A DNA stretch of 64,000 nt from Pythium myriotylum (Eukaryota; Oomycota; Peronosporomycetes; Pythiales; Pythiaceae), in assembly GCA_023091665.1 (NCBI GenBank), contig JALJCQ010000039.1, forward strand, positions 244,716-308,715, written 5' to 3'. The notes under the pieces are model-generated. The model saw nothing but the letters and a program-made list of their open reading frames with translations, did no database searches and was not told the DNA's origin. The translations under genes and the position numbers were made by a program. The first letter of the stretch is position 1; each line of letters starts with the position of its first letter. This document shows, one piece after another, positions 9,757-19,039 of this stretch.

Positions 9757-11013
9757 TCATCGCTCGTCGTGCTGCGGCGCAGATGTACTTGTGCCTTCCA
9801 GCTCACCGGCGTCGATATCTTCAAACTCGGGCATCTCGTAGTCGACCGCCGAGTCGTACTCGCCGTCGTCAATGTCGAATGGATTGGGCACGCGCGGCAG
9901 CCGCGGCATGGGGCCTTCGGGCAGATCCGTCTCGTTGCCGGCGTCGATGACGCGGTAGGTGCCTCGCTTCTTGGGCGAGCGCCACTGGACGCCGTACTCG
10001 TGCTCGAGAAAGTCGAGCGGGTCGGCGAGCGTGTCGAACTCGAGGTCGTTGACGCGCACTTTGGCGAACGGCTCGAACTTGGCTCGCGGCACGCGGCGCT
10101 TGTTGCGCGTCTCCTCGACCTCCCACTCGAGCCGGTTGTCGGCGAGCTGCATCTTGTAGAGGTCGACGTAGGGCACGTGGCACGATCTGCGCTGCGAGTC
10201 GCGCCGCCGGTCGTACAGATTGCCCGCGAGCGGGTGCGTGGGCGCCACGCACACACGCAGCACGCCCTGACGGAAGAGGTGGTAGCCCTTGGCCCACAAA
10301 GCCTCCTTGACCTTCTTCATGCGCAGCGATGCCGAGTAGACGTAGCCCATGTCGGCGTCCTCCGTAAACGGGATGAGCGATTCGTTGCGCACGGCGCCCA
10401 ACAGCGAGCCGAACAGCAGCGCCGGCCGCGCGCCGTGGCGCTGCAGCTCGGCGTACACGTCCACGAGCAGCAGGTGGAGCACGCTGCTGTAGCAAATCGT
10501 CTTCGGTGTCTGTGGCACAAGCAAATCCATGCGGTCGGGAGCAGTGCAGTATGGGAGATCGTGGCGCCCCGTGATGGGCAGGCAATACGACCACTCGCGC
10601 TGGAGCCGCTCGCGGCCGCTCGGGTCGCAGAGATACTCGTGCTTGCGCGCCATCACGGGCGGCGCGAACGGCGGTTCAAGCGCCTGCAGCAGCTCGTTAA
10701 ACTTGTGCGGGATCAGATAATCCAGTCCACGCGCGTCGACTGCATTAGGCGAGCAATGGCCGCTCGTCGGCGCCGCTGTGCGCAGCGAATTGTGGGCATC
10801 AGGCACGCGAAAAGCGCCGAGCGCTGGCCAGTGATGATTGTTTAACAGCGCTTGTTGCGAAGATTTGGCGTCGCTATTGTGGGTTGCGGAGAGCAAACGA
10901 GTGGCCGAGAGCAGCAACGAGAGCGTGACGAGCGCTGTGAGCAGCTGCAGCAGGTGGCGCCTGGCGAGACGGCGAGGCGACGCGGCGTCAGCAGCGGAGG
11001 AAGACGGCGCCAT
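9757..11013 (-). CDS. LicD/fukutin-like phosphotransferase, LicD-B
   Basis: Second LicD paralogue, same strand as LicD-A. I chose the ATG at 11013, giving 418 residues with the membrane anchor (LLQLLTALVTLSLLLSATRL) about 20 residues in. An in-frame ATG at 11145 would add 44 residues of no obvious character. The catalytic domain shows WSYCLPITGRHDLPYC, LLFGSLLGAVRNESLIPFTE followed by DADMGY, and VPYVDLYKM. It differs from LicD-A by an acidic C-terminal extension of about 70 residues after the EHEYG motif, ending in APQHDER. Likely a type II Golgi membrane protein that modifies glycans. It is divergently arranged with the gene starting at 11249, leaving a 235-bp shared 5' region. Confidence 0.82.
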   Translation of the reverse strand: MAPSSSAADAASPRRLARRHLLQLLTALVTLSLLLSATRLLSATHNSDAKSSQQALLNNHHWPALGAFRVPDAHNSLRTAAPTSGHCSPNAVDARGLDYLIPHKFNELLQALEPPFAPPVMARKHEYLCDPSGRERLQREWSYCLPITGRHDLPYCTAPDRMDLLVPQTPKTICYSSVLHLLLVDVYAELQRHGARPALLFGSLLGAVRNESLIPFTEDADMGYVYSASLRMKKVKEALWAKGYHLFRQGVLRVCVAPTHPLAGNLYDRRRDSQRRSCHVPYVDLYKMQLADNRLEWEVEETRNKRRVPRAKFEPFAKVRVNDLEFDTLADPLDFLEHEYGVQWRSPKKRGTYRVIDAGNETDLPEGPMPRLPRVPNPFDIDDGEYDSAVDYEMPEFEDIDAGELEGTSTSAPQHDER

Positions 11014-11248
11014 GGAGCATTGCGCGGCCGGGATCAGATAGGTGATCTGCTGAGACGGTCTGAGACAGCTCAGCTGGTGGGTGAAGAACCTGGTCTCACT
11101 AGGTTTAACGTTCAGAAGCAAGTTCAGATCCACATGGACGTTCATTTGGACCGTTGATTAGGTAATAGTGCATATGGACGTCCATTTAAACATCCATTTT
11201 GAGCAGAGATCATGAAACGACGCGAAAAAGGGTGAAAGGGTAGACAAA

Positions 11249-12265
11249 ATGGAGCGCGTGGCGCTGTTCTCGCTGCAGGTGCACGTGGAGTGCGTCGAGA
11301 CGGCGGCGATCGACTCGCGAGGGCTCGTGCTCGCGTTTCAGCTGCTGCAGTTGGACATTGTGCTCTTGGACTCGCCGTCGCGCGACGGCCAGTCCTGTCT
11401 TTTCCAGAGCGACACCGACTCGCTCGCGGCGGCGCTGCGAGATGACGAGCACGCGGCGTTTGTGTGGCTCGTGCTTGAGCGAGAAGACCAGCGCGCGAGG
11501 CTCGTGGCCTTTGCCTGTGTGGGGCTCGCACCACCGCACGTCGCAGTCGATGGCACGGGGAGGGCGCGTGTGAGCGAGTGGGCGAGCGTCGAGGGCACGT
11601 GGCCACTCGTGGACCACGCGAACAAGACCGTGGGAAGTGTTCGAGGGGGCATCACGCTCGCGTGTCTGGGCAGCGCACTTGCTCCGCATCTCCAGACGCA
11701 GCAGTTCGGCGACCGAATGCAGCTGCTCACAAGACCGAGCGAGCAGCAGAGTGAGCTTGAGACCTCACAGGACGACGAGGAAAACAAACAAGGCGAGCCA
11801 GTTGAAGCAGCTATGGATGTGCATACGTCAGTTGTGGAGGCGACTTCACCGCCACTACCGGCTGTTCAGCAGATCCAAGCGAGTCTGAAAGATTCAACGA
11901 AGCAAGAAGAGCTGCGAGATGCTGCTGTCCAGTGCGACGAAGATGAAGAGGGCGCGGATCGGTATAGGAATCCAAAGCCGATCCTTATTCACGGAGGCGA
12001 TGTTAGGCAAAGAAAAGGATCCCCACGGAGACGCATCGTGAATGAGCTGGATCGCATCAAGATCAGCGAGACTGCGAGTCCCAGGTTGAAATCGAGGCGA
12101 GCAGATGGCCACGGTGATCGTCGAGCCATTCGGATCAGTTACGATGAGCGCGATCCACAGCGACTCACGAGGAGAAGAGAGGCGAGCACGCTATTCATAG
12201 AGAGCGAGCAACCGCCTCCACTCTATTTCCACAAACCCAAAGGATCCCACAGCGCAACAAAATAG
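11249..12265 (+). CDS. Possible MAP10-like N-terminal C2 domain protein
   Basis: 338 residues, intronless. Residues 1-80 (ALFSLQVHVECVET, LVLAFQLLQLDIVLLD, GQSCLFQSDTDSLAAAL) and 90-150 (FVWLVLERE, GSVRGGITLACLG) read like the N-terminal C2-type domain of microtubule-associated protein 10. That family opens with a similar FSLE-V, RLLDFPTLLI and GKSCLF pattern. The remaining two thirds is charged and probably disordered (DDEENKQGE, DEDEEG, SPRRRIVNELDR). No signal peptide or membrane segment is seen. If the assignment is right it is a cytoskeletal or ciliary protein. The match is from memory of the family pattern, and a generic C2-like domain is the main alternative. Confidence 0.5.
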   Translation: MERVALFSLQVHVECVETAAIDSRGLVLAFQLLQLDIVLLDSPSRDGQSCLFQSDTDSLAAALRDDEHAAFVWLVLEREDQRARLVAFACVGLAPPHVAVDGTGRARVSEWASVEGTWPLVDHANKTVGSVRGGITLACLGSALAPHLQTQQFGDRMQLLTRPSEQQSELETSQDDEENKQGEPVEAAMDVHTSVVEATSPPLPAVQQIQASLKDSTKQEELRDAAVQCDEDEEGADRYRNPKPILIHGGDVRQRKGSPRRRIVNELDRIKISETASPRLKSRRADGHGDRRAIRISYDERDPQRLTRRREASTLFIESEQPPPLYFHKPKGSHSATK

Positions 12266-12396
12266 ACAGCCAATAAACTGAGATCTTGAACGTTCTCGAT
12301 CTGGCTCCGCTAAACATAGCAACCGGCTCACAACGGGTAGGATCAGACGTACGAAATTTCTATCGAAGAGCATTCTGTCGACACACCCGACAGAAA

Positions 12397-12412
12397 GCTC
12401 ACTTCCACTTCA
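12397..12412 (+). promoter_or_regulatory. Oomycete-type core promoter of the small Lys/Gln-rich gene
   Basis: GCTCACTTCCACTTCA fits GCTCATTYYNCAWTTT at nearly every position. It lies 37 bases before the ATG at 12449. Confidence 0.55.
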
Positions 12413-12448
12413 TCGAAGCGAGTCACCAGTCCCTCCACACCAACAACT

Positions 12449-12634
12449 ATGGGCAGGAAGCAGAACAAGCAGCAGCAGGCGGCACCGGCGGCCCAGGAAC
12501 AGAAGCCCATGCCCGAGAAGAAGGGCGGCAAGCAGCAGGAGCAGCCCAAGCAGGCAGCAGCTGCAGCAGCTCCTCCCCCGGCCAAGGAACCTGAGAACAA
12601 GAAGGGTGGCGGCAAGAAGGGCAGTAAAAAGTAG
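12449..12634 (+). CDS. Small Lys/Gln/Ala-rich protein of unknown function
   Basis: 61 residues, very basic and low in complexity: MGRKQNKQQQ, an Ala/Pro-rich middle (QAAAAAAPPPAKEP) and a Gly-Lys tail ending GGGKKGSKK. No fold is predictable. It is kept as a gene because the ATG follows a good core-promoter match by 37 bases and because the codon pattern (AAG, GCC, CAG) looks like real coding sequence. The basic tail could bind RNA or ribosomes, but that is only an inference. Confidence 0.55.
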   Translation: MGRKQNKQQQAAPAAQEQKPMPEKKGGKQQEQPKQAAAAAAPPPAKEPENKKGGGKKGSKK

Positions 12635-12967
12635 AGAATACGAGTCATCCAACGCGCCTCCAGCAGAGGACAATCTCGTAGAAACACCAGGATTTCCAGC
12701 TTGAAAGTCGCTTTCGCTTTGCGCACATCTGGCATCGTGTGCAGGCCAAGCGGGGTGATCTTCCAGCAGAAGCGAATCCAAAGAAAATAACAATTCAAAT
12801 ATAAATGCAAACTCGGGCTAAAATCTAGTCGTGTCTCCTCGAAGATCCTATTGATGACCAGGAACTTGTTCTCCGAGACGGGAACATGCAACCTCTCATT
12901 AGTGGCGCGGGCGTATTCGAAATGTGGAGTGGCTTCTTGACTTCCCCTGCGGCAGCTCCCTGTCATG
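12635..12967. other. Intergenic region before the LicD pseudogene
   Basis: No supported gene. The right end is the breakpoint where LicD homology starts abruptly near 12968. Confidence 0.4.
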
Positions 12968-13430
12968 TTTCGTGGGCGGGCGCCCAGCCGTGCGCAACGG
13001 CTCGACCATCCCGTTCACCGAGGACGCTGACGTCGGCTACGTCTGCCACAACGGGCTCTCGCTCGCCACGCTGCGCGAGGCGCTGCGCTCACTCGGGTAC
13101 CACATGTTCTACCAGGGCGTCTGGCGCGTGTGCATCTCGCCGATCCACCCGCTCGCACCCGTGCTCTACGACGCCAACATGACCACCGCCAAGAAACACA
13201 AAGTGCCCTACGTCGACCTCTACGCCATGAGCCCCGAACGCCGCGACCGGTGGTTCGTCGAGAAGATGGAGCACGACCGCCGCATCCCACGCGACAAGTT
13301 TGAGCCCTACACGCACGTGACCATCAACGGCATGGTCTTCGACACGGTGGCCGACCCGATCGACTTTCTCGTTCACGAGTACGGCGACAACTACATGCAG
13401 CCCAAGCTCTGGCGACGGCTACAAGTCTAG
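12968..13430 (+). pseudogene. Truncated LicD pseudogene (copy of LicD-A)
   Basis: Nearly identical at DNA level to the last 160 codons of LicD-A, in opposite orientation. The membrane anchor, stem and first half of the catalytic domain are missing. In addition, 27 bases are deleted, so GGRPAV runs directly into RNGSTIPFTED and the conserved FGTLLGAV signature is lost. The EDADVGY and VPYVDLY motifs remain, and the frame ends with a stop at 13428-13430. It cannot make a functional LicD enzyme. The near identity shows the duplication is recent. Confidence 0.85.
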
Positions 13431-13756
13431 AGACTGACTGGCAACGCGTTCCTTTGTTGTTGATGATTCCTACCAAAATGCACCTACTTTATTATTGTTC
13501 CTCTTTCTATTCAATCTTCGTCTGTTTGCGTTGATCGCTCGCTACCGTCCTGGGTGAAGACCCTTAGTGTAGCCTGGTTACTCTGTCGGGGACTTCTCAG
13601 TGAGTGTACATGCTTTAGTCGTGGAGTCATCAACCATGCAACCGGCCGAGGAGGCCGAAAACAACAAGAGCGGCTGCAGGAAGTAGCTACAACTCAGAAT
13701 CTCATTGTCATTTCCAAATGCAGAAATGCACGATTCGACTAATTTTTTTATATTGC
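13431..13756. other. Duplicated LicD 3' flank and spacer
   Basis: 13431-13550 matches the 3' flank of LicD-A (about 7980-8096, inverted). The rest up to the kinase fragment has no gene that I can support. Confidence 0.5.
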
Positions 13757-14092
13757 TTAGTCGAACAAGTCATCCGACAAGTTGGCGGGCGTGTGGGCGC
13801 TTCGTTATCACTCACATGGGTCTTACCAACTTTACCGAGAGAACCTCGATCCTCGTTACACGGTCACTTCGTCCTCGCCCTCGACCTCTTTCTCGACGAC
13901 GTCTTCGGCAAACTGCGGCCGATCGATGATGTCTTGTAGCTTGAAACGCTCAGGCGGATTAACGCCGCACGCACTGAGGACAAGATCCCACTGATCGCCA
14001 GTGAACTCGCGCGGCTAGTCAAAGACCTTCTTACTAACGCGTACGTGGTGTCGAACATCGTTGTCGCGAGGCTCCATCCCCCACGGATTCAT
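13757..14092 (-). pseudogene. 3' fragment of the TKL-like kinase, frameshifted
   Basis: On the minus strand this matches the end of the kinase at 676-1626, from about TCCGTGGGG (kinase position 1276) to its stop. Recognisable pieces are RHHVR, a QWDLVLSACGVNPPERFKLQ-like stretch and the acidic tail. Indels throw the frame, so no single frame covers it. It sits between the LicD pseudogene and the second copy of the unknown gene, where the left block has the GMC gene instead. Confidence 0.75.
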
Positions 14093-14115
14093 CATCAAAA
14101 GAGCTGTTCCATCTC

Positions 14116-16925
14116 GTAATCAATAAGTCACTTTGTTTGCGAAAGACCGCACTCTCCTCGCTATGGACAATGAAAGGCAAACGCGAAAGCGTGCAGAGAG
14201 AATCGCGACGTTTTGCGAGACAAACTCGCACTTAATGAGGGCAACTGAGACTCGCGTTGCCCTTATTGAGTATCGCGTCGCGAGATGTTCTGCAACTAAT
14301 CATGCGGAGAGGTCCCGTCTGTTTCCTTCCGAGTGCGCGTTGCTCTTTCGGTAGCGCGATTGGTGGTTGATGGCTTCCACGCTCAAAGCATCATCATGCG
14401 TTCGCATGCAATACACTCGCGAGCCCAAAAAAGAAGAGCGGAGGCCTCGTTCTTGGCCAGTTGGGCTGGTGATGTTTGGAAACTCAGAACCATAATCACA
14501 CACCCGGCCACCCGAGCATCGGCCGGTCAACATTGTTGGGCGCCGCTGGATTGAGCAGGAAAATCTGGGTGGCTGATAGATGCGCCACTTTCACGAGCAG
14601 CGCAGATCCTTGTCCGACTCGTCCACCCTTATCACTTCAAATCAAGCTAAAAAGCACCCAGCTGACGGACATCTTCATCGCGCACAACAACTCAACGATG
14701 GAGAGCTCGGATTTTACTCGCGTTTCCTGTGCCTTCACAGCTCCCTCGTCATGCACTCACAGCTCCCTCTTCAATTCCACGTACAAGCGAAGCAACCGAA
14801 TGAACCGCACCAAGGTGCTCTCCGTCATATTCCTGAGCTTCTTAATGCTTGGACTGAAACATCGTGGCCATACCATTTAGATAGTGCGTTGCTTCCCTCA
14901 CTGCTGTTCGGGACATAAGGCGCGAACCTATTGTGGCTCACCACTCATGCTCACCGTCATGACGCCGCCCACGTCAGAAACAACGCCTCCCATACTGGTC
15001 TTTGCTCGCTTTCGACCGGCGCTTACCGAACCCATGCGCGTGGACCAGGTCGTGCCGATGGGTGTGTTATCGTCATCTCTGCAATCAGATACGAACACAA
15101 CAGCCGAATGGGTTTCGTCTCAGGTCTTGAGTTCGGACCCTGCACGCGGTAGTGCAGTGTACGTGGTCAACGTGACGGGACGCTGGTTCTACGCCTGGGA
15201 CAGCGGCAAGACGGTGGCGCATCGCCTGACGAGGCATGTGCTGGAAGCAGTGGTGGTCGCTCCTTTCGTGCAAGGCGATGAGACGACCTCCCGCGTAGTC
15301 GCAACGACCCAGTCACCCAGATTCACACTAGCGTCTCACCGTCGAGAGACACGAATCGATATGATGGAATTACAGGAAAAGATATTGGCCCAACTACTCG
15401 CGAGCGGAATGGGAAGACAACTTCTCAGACCAAAGTTCTCGCTCGAGCCAATACCAAGCAGTGTAGACCCAGGCGAGACAGTGCTAGGAAGGGGGGAAGA
15501 CACACAACGCCTTTCTGAAACTTCAAGCCAAACCGATGCGAGGCCGTTTAGCGAGACCCTCGCCGTGGTCCTTAGCGTCGTTGAGACGCTTCCAGCCACG
15601 CGTCTGGCGGTGCAATTGTTCACATGGGAGTCTTCACGCATCAGGAGCGTACTCGATTGCATTCCATATAGCACGATCTCCAACGACCGGCAGCCTGTGG
15701 ACGGCGTCGGAATGGGCGTGCTTCTCGCCTGTTGGCTGCGGACTGACCGAAGTATCTTAGCCGAGATCGCGATCTACGTGGGACGAGCAGTTGATGTGAT
15801 GCTAGACATCCAAGCAATGAAGCAGCTGTACGAAGAGTGGATGGACAAGCTCTCTGCGATGATATCAGCGTTTTTGGCCCAATTCCAGTGGACGTGGGGC
15901 GAGCTGATTGGGGCTCTCAGCCGAGAGGAATCGGTAGGGCAACGGAGAGAATATCGCCACGCGTTCGACTGGCTAAATTTTATCGCCCGAGTTCAGCAAA
16001 GTGCAATTGACAGGCATCGCGTCCGCCGCCATTTGCCCGTGCTCCGCCACAGCGCATCGGAAAACTCGATTTGGGTGTGTCGATCACAAGACGTCCAAGT
16101 TTTGGTTCGAGGCACACGCATCAGTCTTGTCGACGCTGTGACCACCGGTCTCTTTCTAAGGTTTGTCGACCAGCTCAGCGCCATCCGAGTAAACCTCCAG
16201 CCGCAGCGTCTGCGCGTGGTGTCTGCTTCCCCGAGGATTGGAACCGAGTTCTCTACGGGGGTGGACTTGATCTTGGATGCGAACCAGCGACAATTCGCGT
16301 CCCTTCCGAACGGCGATTCCTCGCTTGGGTCGTTTGTTTCGAGCTCCCACTCGATCGGTGATTACATCGGGAGCACGTCGACGTCCGAGTCCACGGCGAG
16401 AGCTGAAGTGACGTGCTTTGCGTGGCCTCACGAACGTACGGAGATGGCGTATCGGTGGCGCTGGGTAATCATCACCGATGCGAGAGGCCTTCATGTTTCG
16501 ATCGACATCGATGCTGCTCACATCAAACCGTACTTCGAGCCACTTGAGAATCTGCGGACGCACGAGAAACTCGCGCTCGCACAGTGGTGGACTCCACAGT
16601 ACAGCGTATTGCTGAACTACCGTCTTGCCAACGCGGCGTCTCCGACTTTCTGCAAATAGATGACAGGCTTTCTTGAGCACAAGGGCGGACCCCTTGATTC
16701 GAGAGCGATTAATCACGGTATTACAGCATTTGTGTATCGAGGGTGACCGTTGGTCGGTACAAAAAACCTACTCGTAATGAAGTGATCCAAGTCTCAATGA
16801 TGGAATGCGTCACTCTACTCCGCAAATGAAGTTTGTGATTGTAGTATTGCCAAAATTGTCAATCCAATTATTGGTTGCACAGAATTCCACTCTTCATCCA
16901 CTATTGAAAAGATTGTTCGATGTGC
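14116..16925. repeat. Inverted segmental duplication, right arm
   Basis: Partner of 2618-5385 in reverse orientation. It carries the second copy of the unknown two-exon gene with both flanks. Confidence 0.85.
14698..16659 (+). CDS. Unrecognised two-exon protein, copy 2
   Basis: Paralogue of the gene at 2880-4839. The model is join(14698..14814, 14881..16659) with a 66-nt GT-AG intron (14815..14880, phase 0), giving 631 residues, the same as copy 1. Without splicing, a TAG at 14878 would end the upstream frame. The last 233 residues differ from copy 1 at a single position (Gln for Arg in WWTPQYS). The first half differs often, for example MLTVMTPPTSETTPPILVF against MLSVMTRPTAETKLPIQVF. The frame also stays open upstream of 14698 to 14473, so a longer N-terminus or another exon is possible. 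Function unknown; two intact copies argue that the protein is used. Confidence 0.65.
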
Positions 16926-17358
16926 ATCCATAGCATATTATCGCTGCACCCTCGTACAATCTTTCAATAGGATCTTGGTTCCCTCATCGTTAGCAGCTCG
17001 GCAATCCCGACGTCGGCAACGTCGGCAACGTCTGCAAGTACGGCGACAACTACATGCAGCCAAAGCCGCAGCGACGGCGACAACTACATGCAGCCAAAGC
17101 CGCAGCGACGGCTACAAGACTGGAGACTGACTGGCAACGCGTTCCTTTGTTGTTGTTGACTCCTATCAATGCACCTACTCGTTGTTTTGTTTCTGTTTCT
17201 CTTCAATCTTCGTCTGTTTGAGTTGAACATGTTGCAGTCCTGGGTGAAGACCCGCAGTATAGCTTGGCTACACTTTCGGCCCGAACGTGGAGCCAAGCTA
17301 CACTACGGGTTTACGCCACTGAGAAGCCCTCGCAAGTTTCGGGGGCTTCTCAGTGGCG
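16926..17358. other. Spacer with duplicated LicD debris
   Basis: No complete gene. It holds the LicD tail fragment (17039-17123). After that, about 17124-17350 resembles the LicD-A 3' flank and the 7890-7990 region in inverted orientation. Confidence 0.5.
17039..17123 (+). pseudogene. LicD C-terminal tail fragment with internal tandem duplication
   Basis: Encodes the LicD-A end YGDNYMQPKP and the following QRRR in frame. A segment including CGACAACTACATGCAGCC is present twice in tandem (about 17043 and 17079). This is the third copy of the LicD 3' end in the window. Confidence 0.7.
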
Positions 17359-18402
17359 TCACGGATAGAACTCGAGTAGCCTCAACACATGTTCGAGATC
17401 GTCGTGATCTTCGAACGGAGCATCGTGACTCTGTTCGCGCTCTTCAGCCGTCATCTCTTCGTCGCCATCACTGCTCACTGGTAAGAGACTGGGCAGAATG
17501 GCGTGACTCTCGTCCGTGTCACCAGTGGCCATGTCAGAAACGAAAGGCCCGTCCGTTTGCGAATCGGAGAGCTCTTCCCCTTCGCCTTGTTTGGCCCATG
17601 GAGATGCATTAGAGCCGCTGTTGTCCGTGTCCCCACCGCCGCCGCCGGTGGCCCATCCGCTCATGCTGGGCAGCGGGGCTCTTTCCTCGCTGCACAGCAC
17701 CAGCGGATGGGCCACCGGCAGCGTCGACAGCAACAAGTCCAGACCAAGGCGGGCCCTGATTGCTAGCACAATCCGTGAGAATACAACCACACACAACGAA
17801 TAAAAATGTCTCCATACCTCCCAGTAAATGGGCACTGTGCTCGTCATCCCATGCGAGATACAATCCTTCGCACTCAGCTCCTTCTTGGATCGCATTGAAC
17901 ATCTTGTCTCTGAAAAGAGCGTCGCTCGCCATGCGGTTCGCAATTCCTATCGACACCACCACCACCATCAAATCTCTCTTCGCGGTCTCTCTCGTTGTCA
18001 CGTACCAGCGATCGAGGGGAAGCGATGTTCCGTGTACATCTCCACGTAGTGCTCGCGCAGCCGACCATTGGCCACGGCCTTGAGCACGCGCTCTTCAAAT
18101 TTTTGATGGTGGCTGTTTACTTGCTTTTCGTTTCTTGTGCCGACGGTGGCGATCACCCTCTGACGCTGAGATGGTTTCTTGGACTTTTTTGAACTCACTC
18201 GTGTACGAGTATCCGTGCCGACGGCGCCCGCCGCCTGCTTGGACGCCAAGCCCTCCGAGTCGGAGGGCTCAGCTCCCCACATGATTTCCAGATAGGTGTC
18301 GTGCTCACGACGATTCCAACGTGGCACCCTCGCCTGCCCCTGGACCTTCCGGGCGGTGGCGTGGAGGCGGTGACGGCTCGTCGGCACGGTCACTCGGGTC
18401 AT
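17359..18402 (-). CDS. MYB-A: SHAQKYF-like single-repeat MYB protein
   Basis: Putative nuclear DNA-binding transcription factor. The model is complement(17359..17762, 17818..17946, 18006..18402), introns 55 and 59 nt with GT/AG ends, 309 residues. It starts at the MTRVTVPTS motif shared with the two downstream paralogues. Exon 1 holds the MYB/SANT domain: RWNRREHDTYLEIMWG, later VGTRNEKQVNSHHQKFEERV, where NSHHQKF replaces the usual SHAQKYF. Compared with MYB-B and -C, 26 residues are inserted just before the recognition helix, flanked in the DNA by GTGCCGACGG repeats (18137 and 18215). Exon 2 (129 nt) is a conserved ANRMASDALFRDKMFNAIQ segment. Exon 3 is acidic and ends DLEHVLRLLEFYP, like an activation tail. 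Confidence 0.75.
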
Positions 18403-18513
18403 GCGTGCTGAGTCGCCAATCGGTGGCCCAACGATCTCTATGCAGGGAGTGGTCTTGGTTGATGAGACACTGAGTTGACTGCTTGAAGGCGACTATCGTC
18501 CCATCCCCATCCG

Positions 18514-18530
18514 AGGGAGATGGGAGGATA
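18514..18530 (-). promoter_or_regulatory. Shared upstream motif of MYB-A
   Basis: On the minus strand TATCCTCCCATCTCCCT, ending 112 bases before the MYB-A ATG. The identical 17-mer precedes MYB-B and MYB-C. Confidence 0.6.
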
Positions 18531-18933
18531 GTCAATGGTGTATAGTGAAGACCAGTGGAAATCTCAACCCATTTTACTTCATCTCCTCCAGCTTCAAGAA
18601 CGAAGCGTTCACGATTGATCCATCGTACAGTACCATCACGATTTCTTACTATTGGATTCATTAGTCGGGATGAACATCCATCTCACGGAGATGAGGAACG
18701 CTCACTCGTATTGTCCATGCCCACGTTTGCTCCCATCCTTGGTCCATTGATTCGTTCACCCAGAACGTCTTCCGAACTGACTCGAAGATGATGAACCCAG
18801 TGAGCTTCCAAGTCCGGGGTAACAGCAATTTTTCTCTTTTGTGGTGGATAAAAGTTTAACTCAGCAACTCCTACCTACTCGGCTCTCCATTGTCTCCTTG
18901 TCATCGTCGCTTGTGACGAAGTGCTTGGGCTGA

Positions 18934-19039
18934 GCTAGCCTCTCGCGGCGTGATCTAGTCAAAGCAGACGTGCTCGCCTGTCCTCGCATGGGATCACGAG
19001 CACGCCTGCTTGGAAAGGATCGCGCCGCGAGACCCTAGC
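18934..19039. repeat. 106-nt long-stem hairpin
   Basis: The arm 18934-18976 pairs with 18997-19039 across a 20-nt loop. 34 of 43 positions match exactly and two more would be G-U pairs in RNA. Outer stem key bases are GCTAG and TCTCGCGGCG; inner stem GCAGACGTGCTCG against CGAGCACGCCTGC. It lies between MYB-B (3' end at 19075) and MYB-A. It could be a MITE relic, a processing or termination signal for MYB-B, or a small-RNA precursor. Confidence 0.75.

Noticed and set aside
9616..10845. 409-codon plus-strand open frame
   Set aside because: Antisense to LicD-B; GC-rich codon bias on the sense strand leaves the opposite strand open.
14476..14697. Upstream extension of copy 2 of the unknown gene to 14476
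   Set aside because: The frame opens with TTG, and an indel against copy 1 puts the two copies in different frames there, so it is more likely leader than coding. Left as a possibility only.
18305..18661. 118-codon minus-strand frame overlapping the MYB-A start
   Set aside because: It spans the MYB-A 5' region and exon 1 in a different frame and contains the shared promoter motif. No domain.
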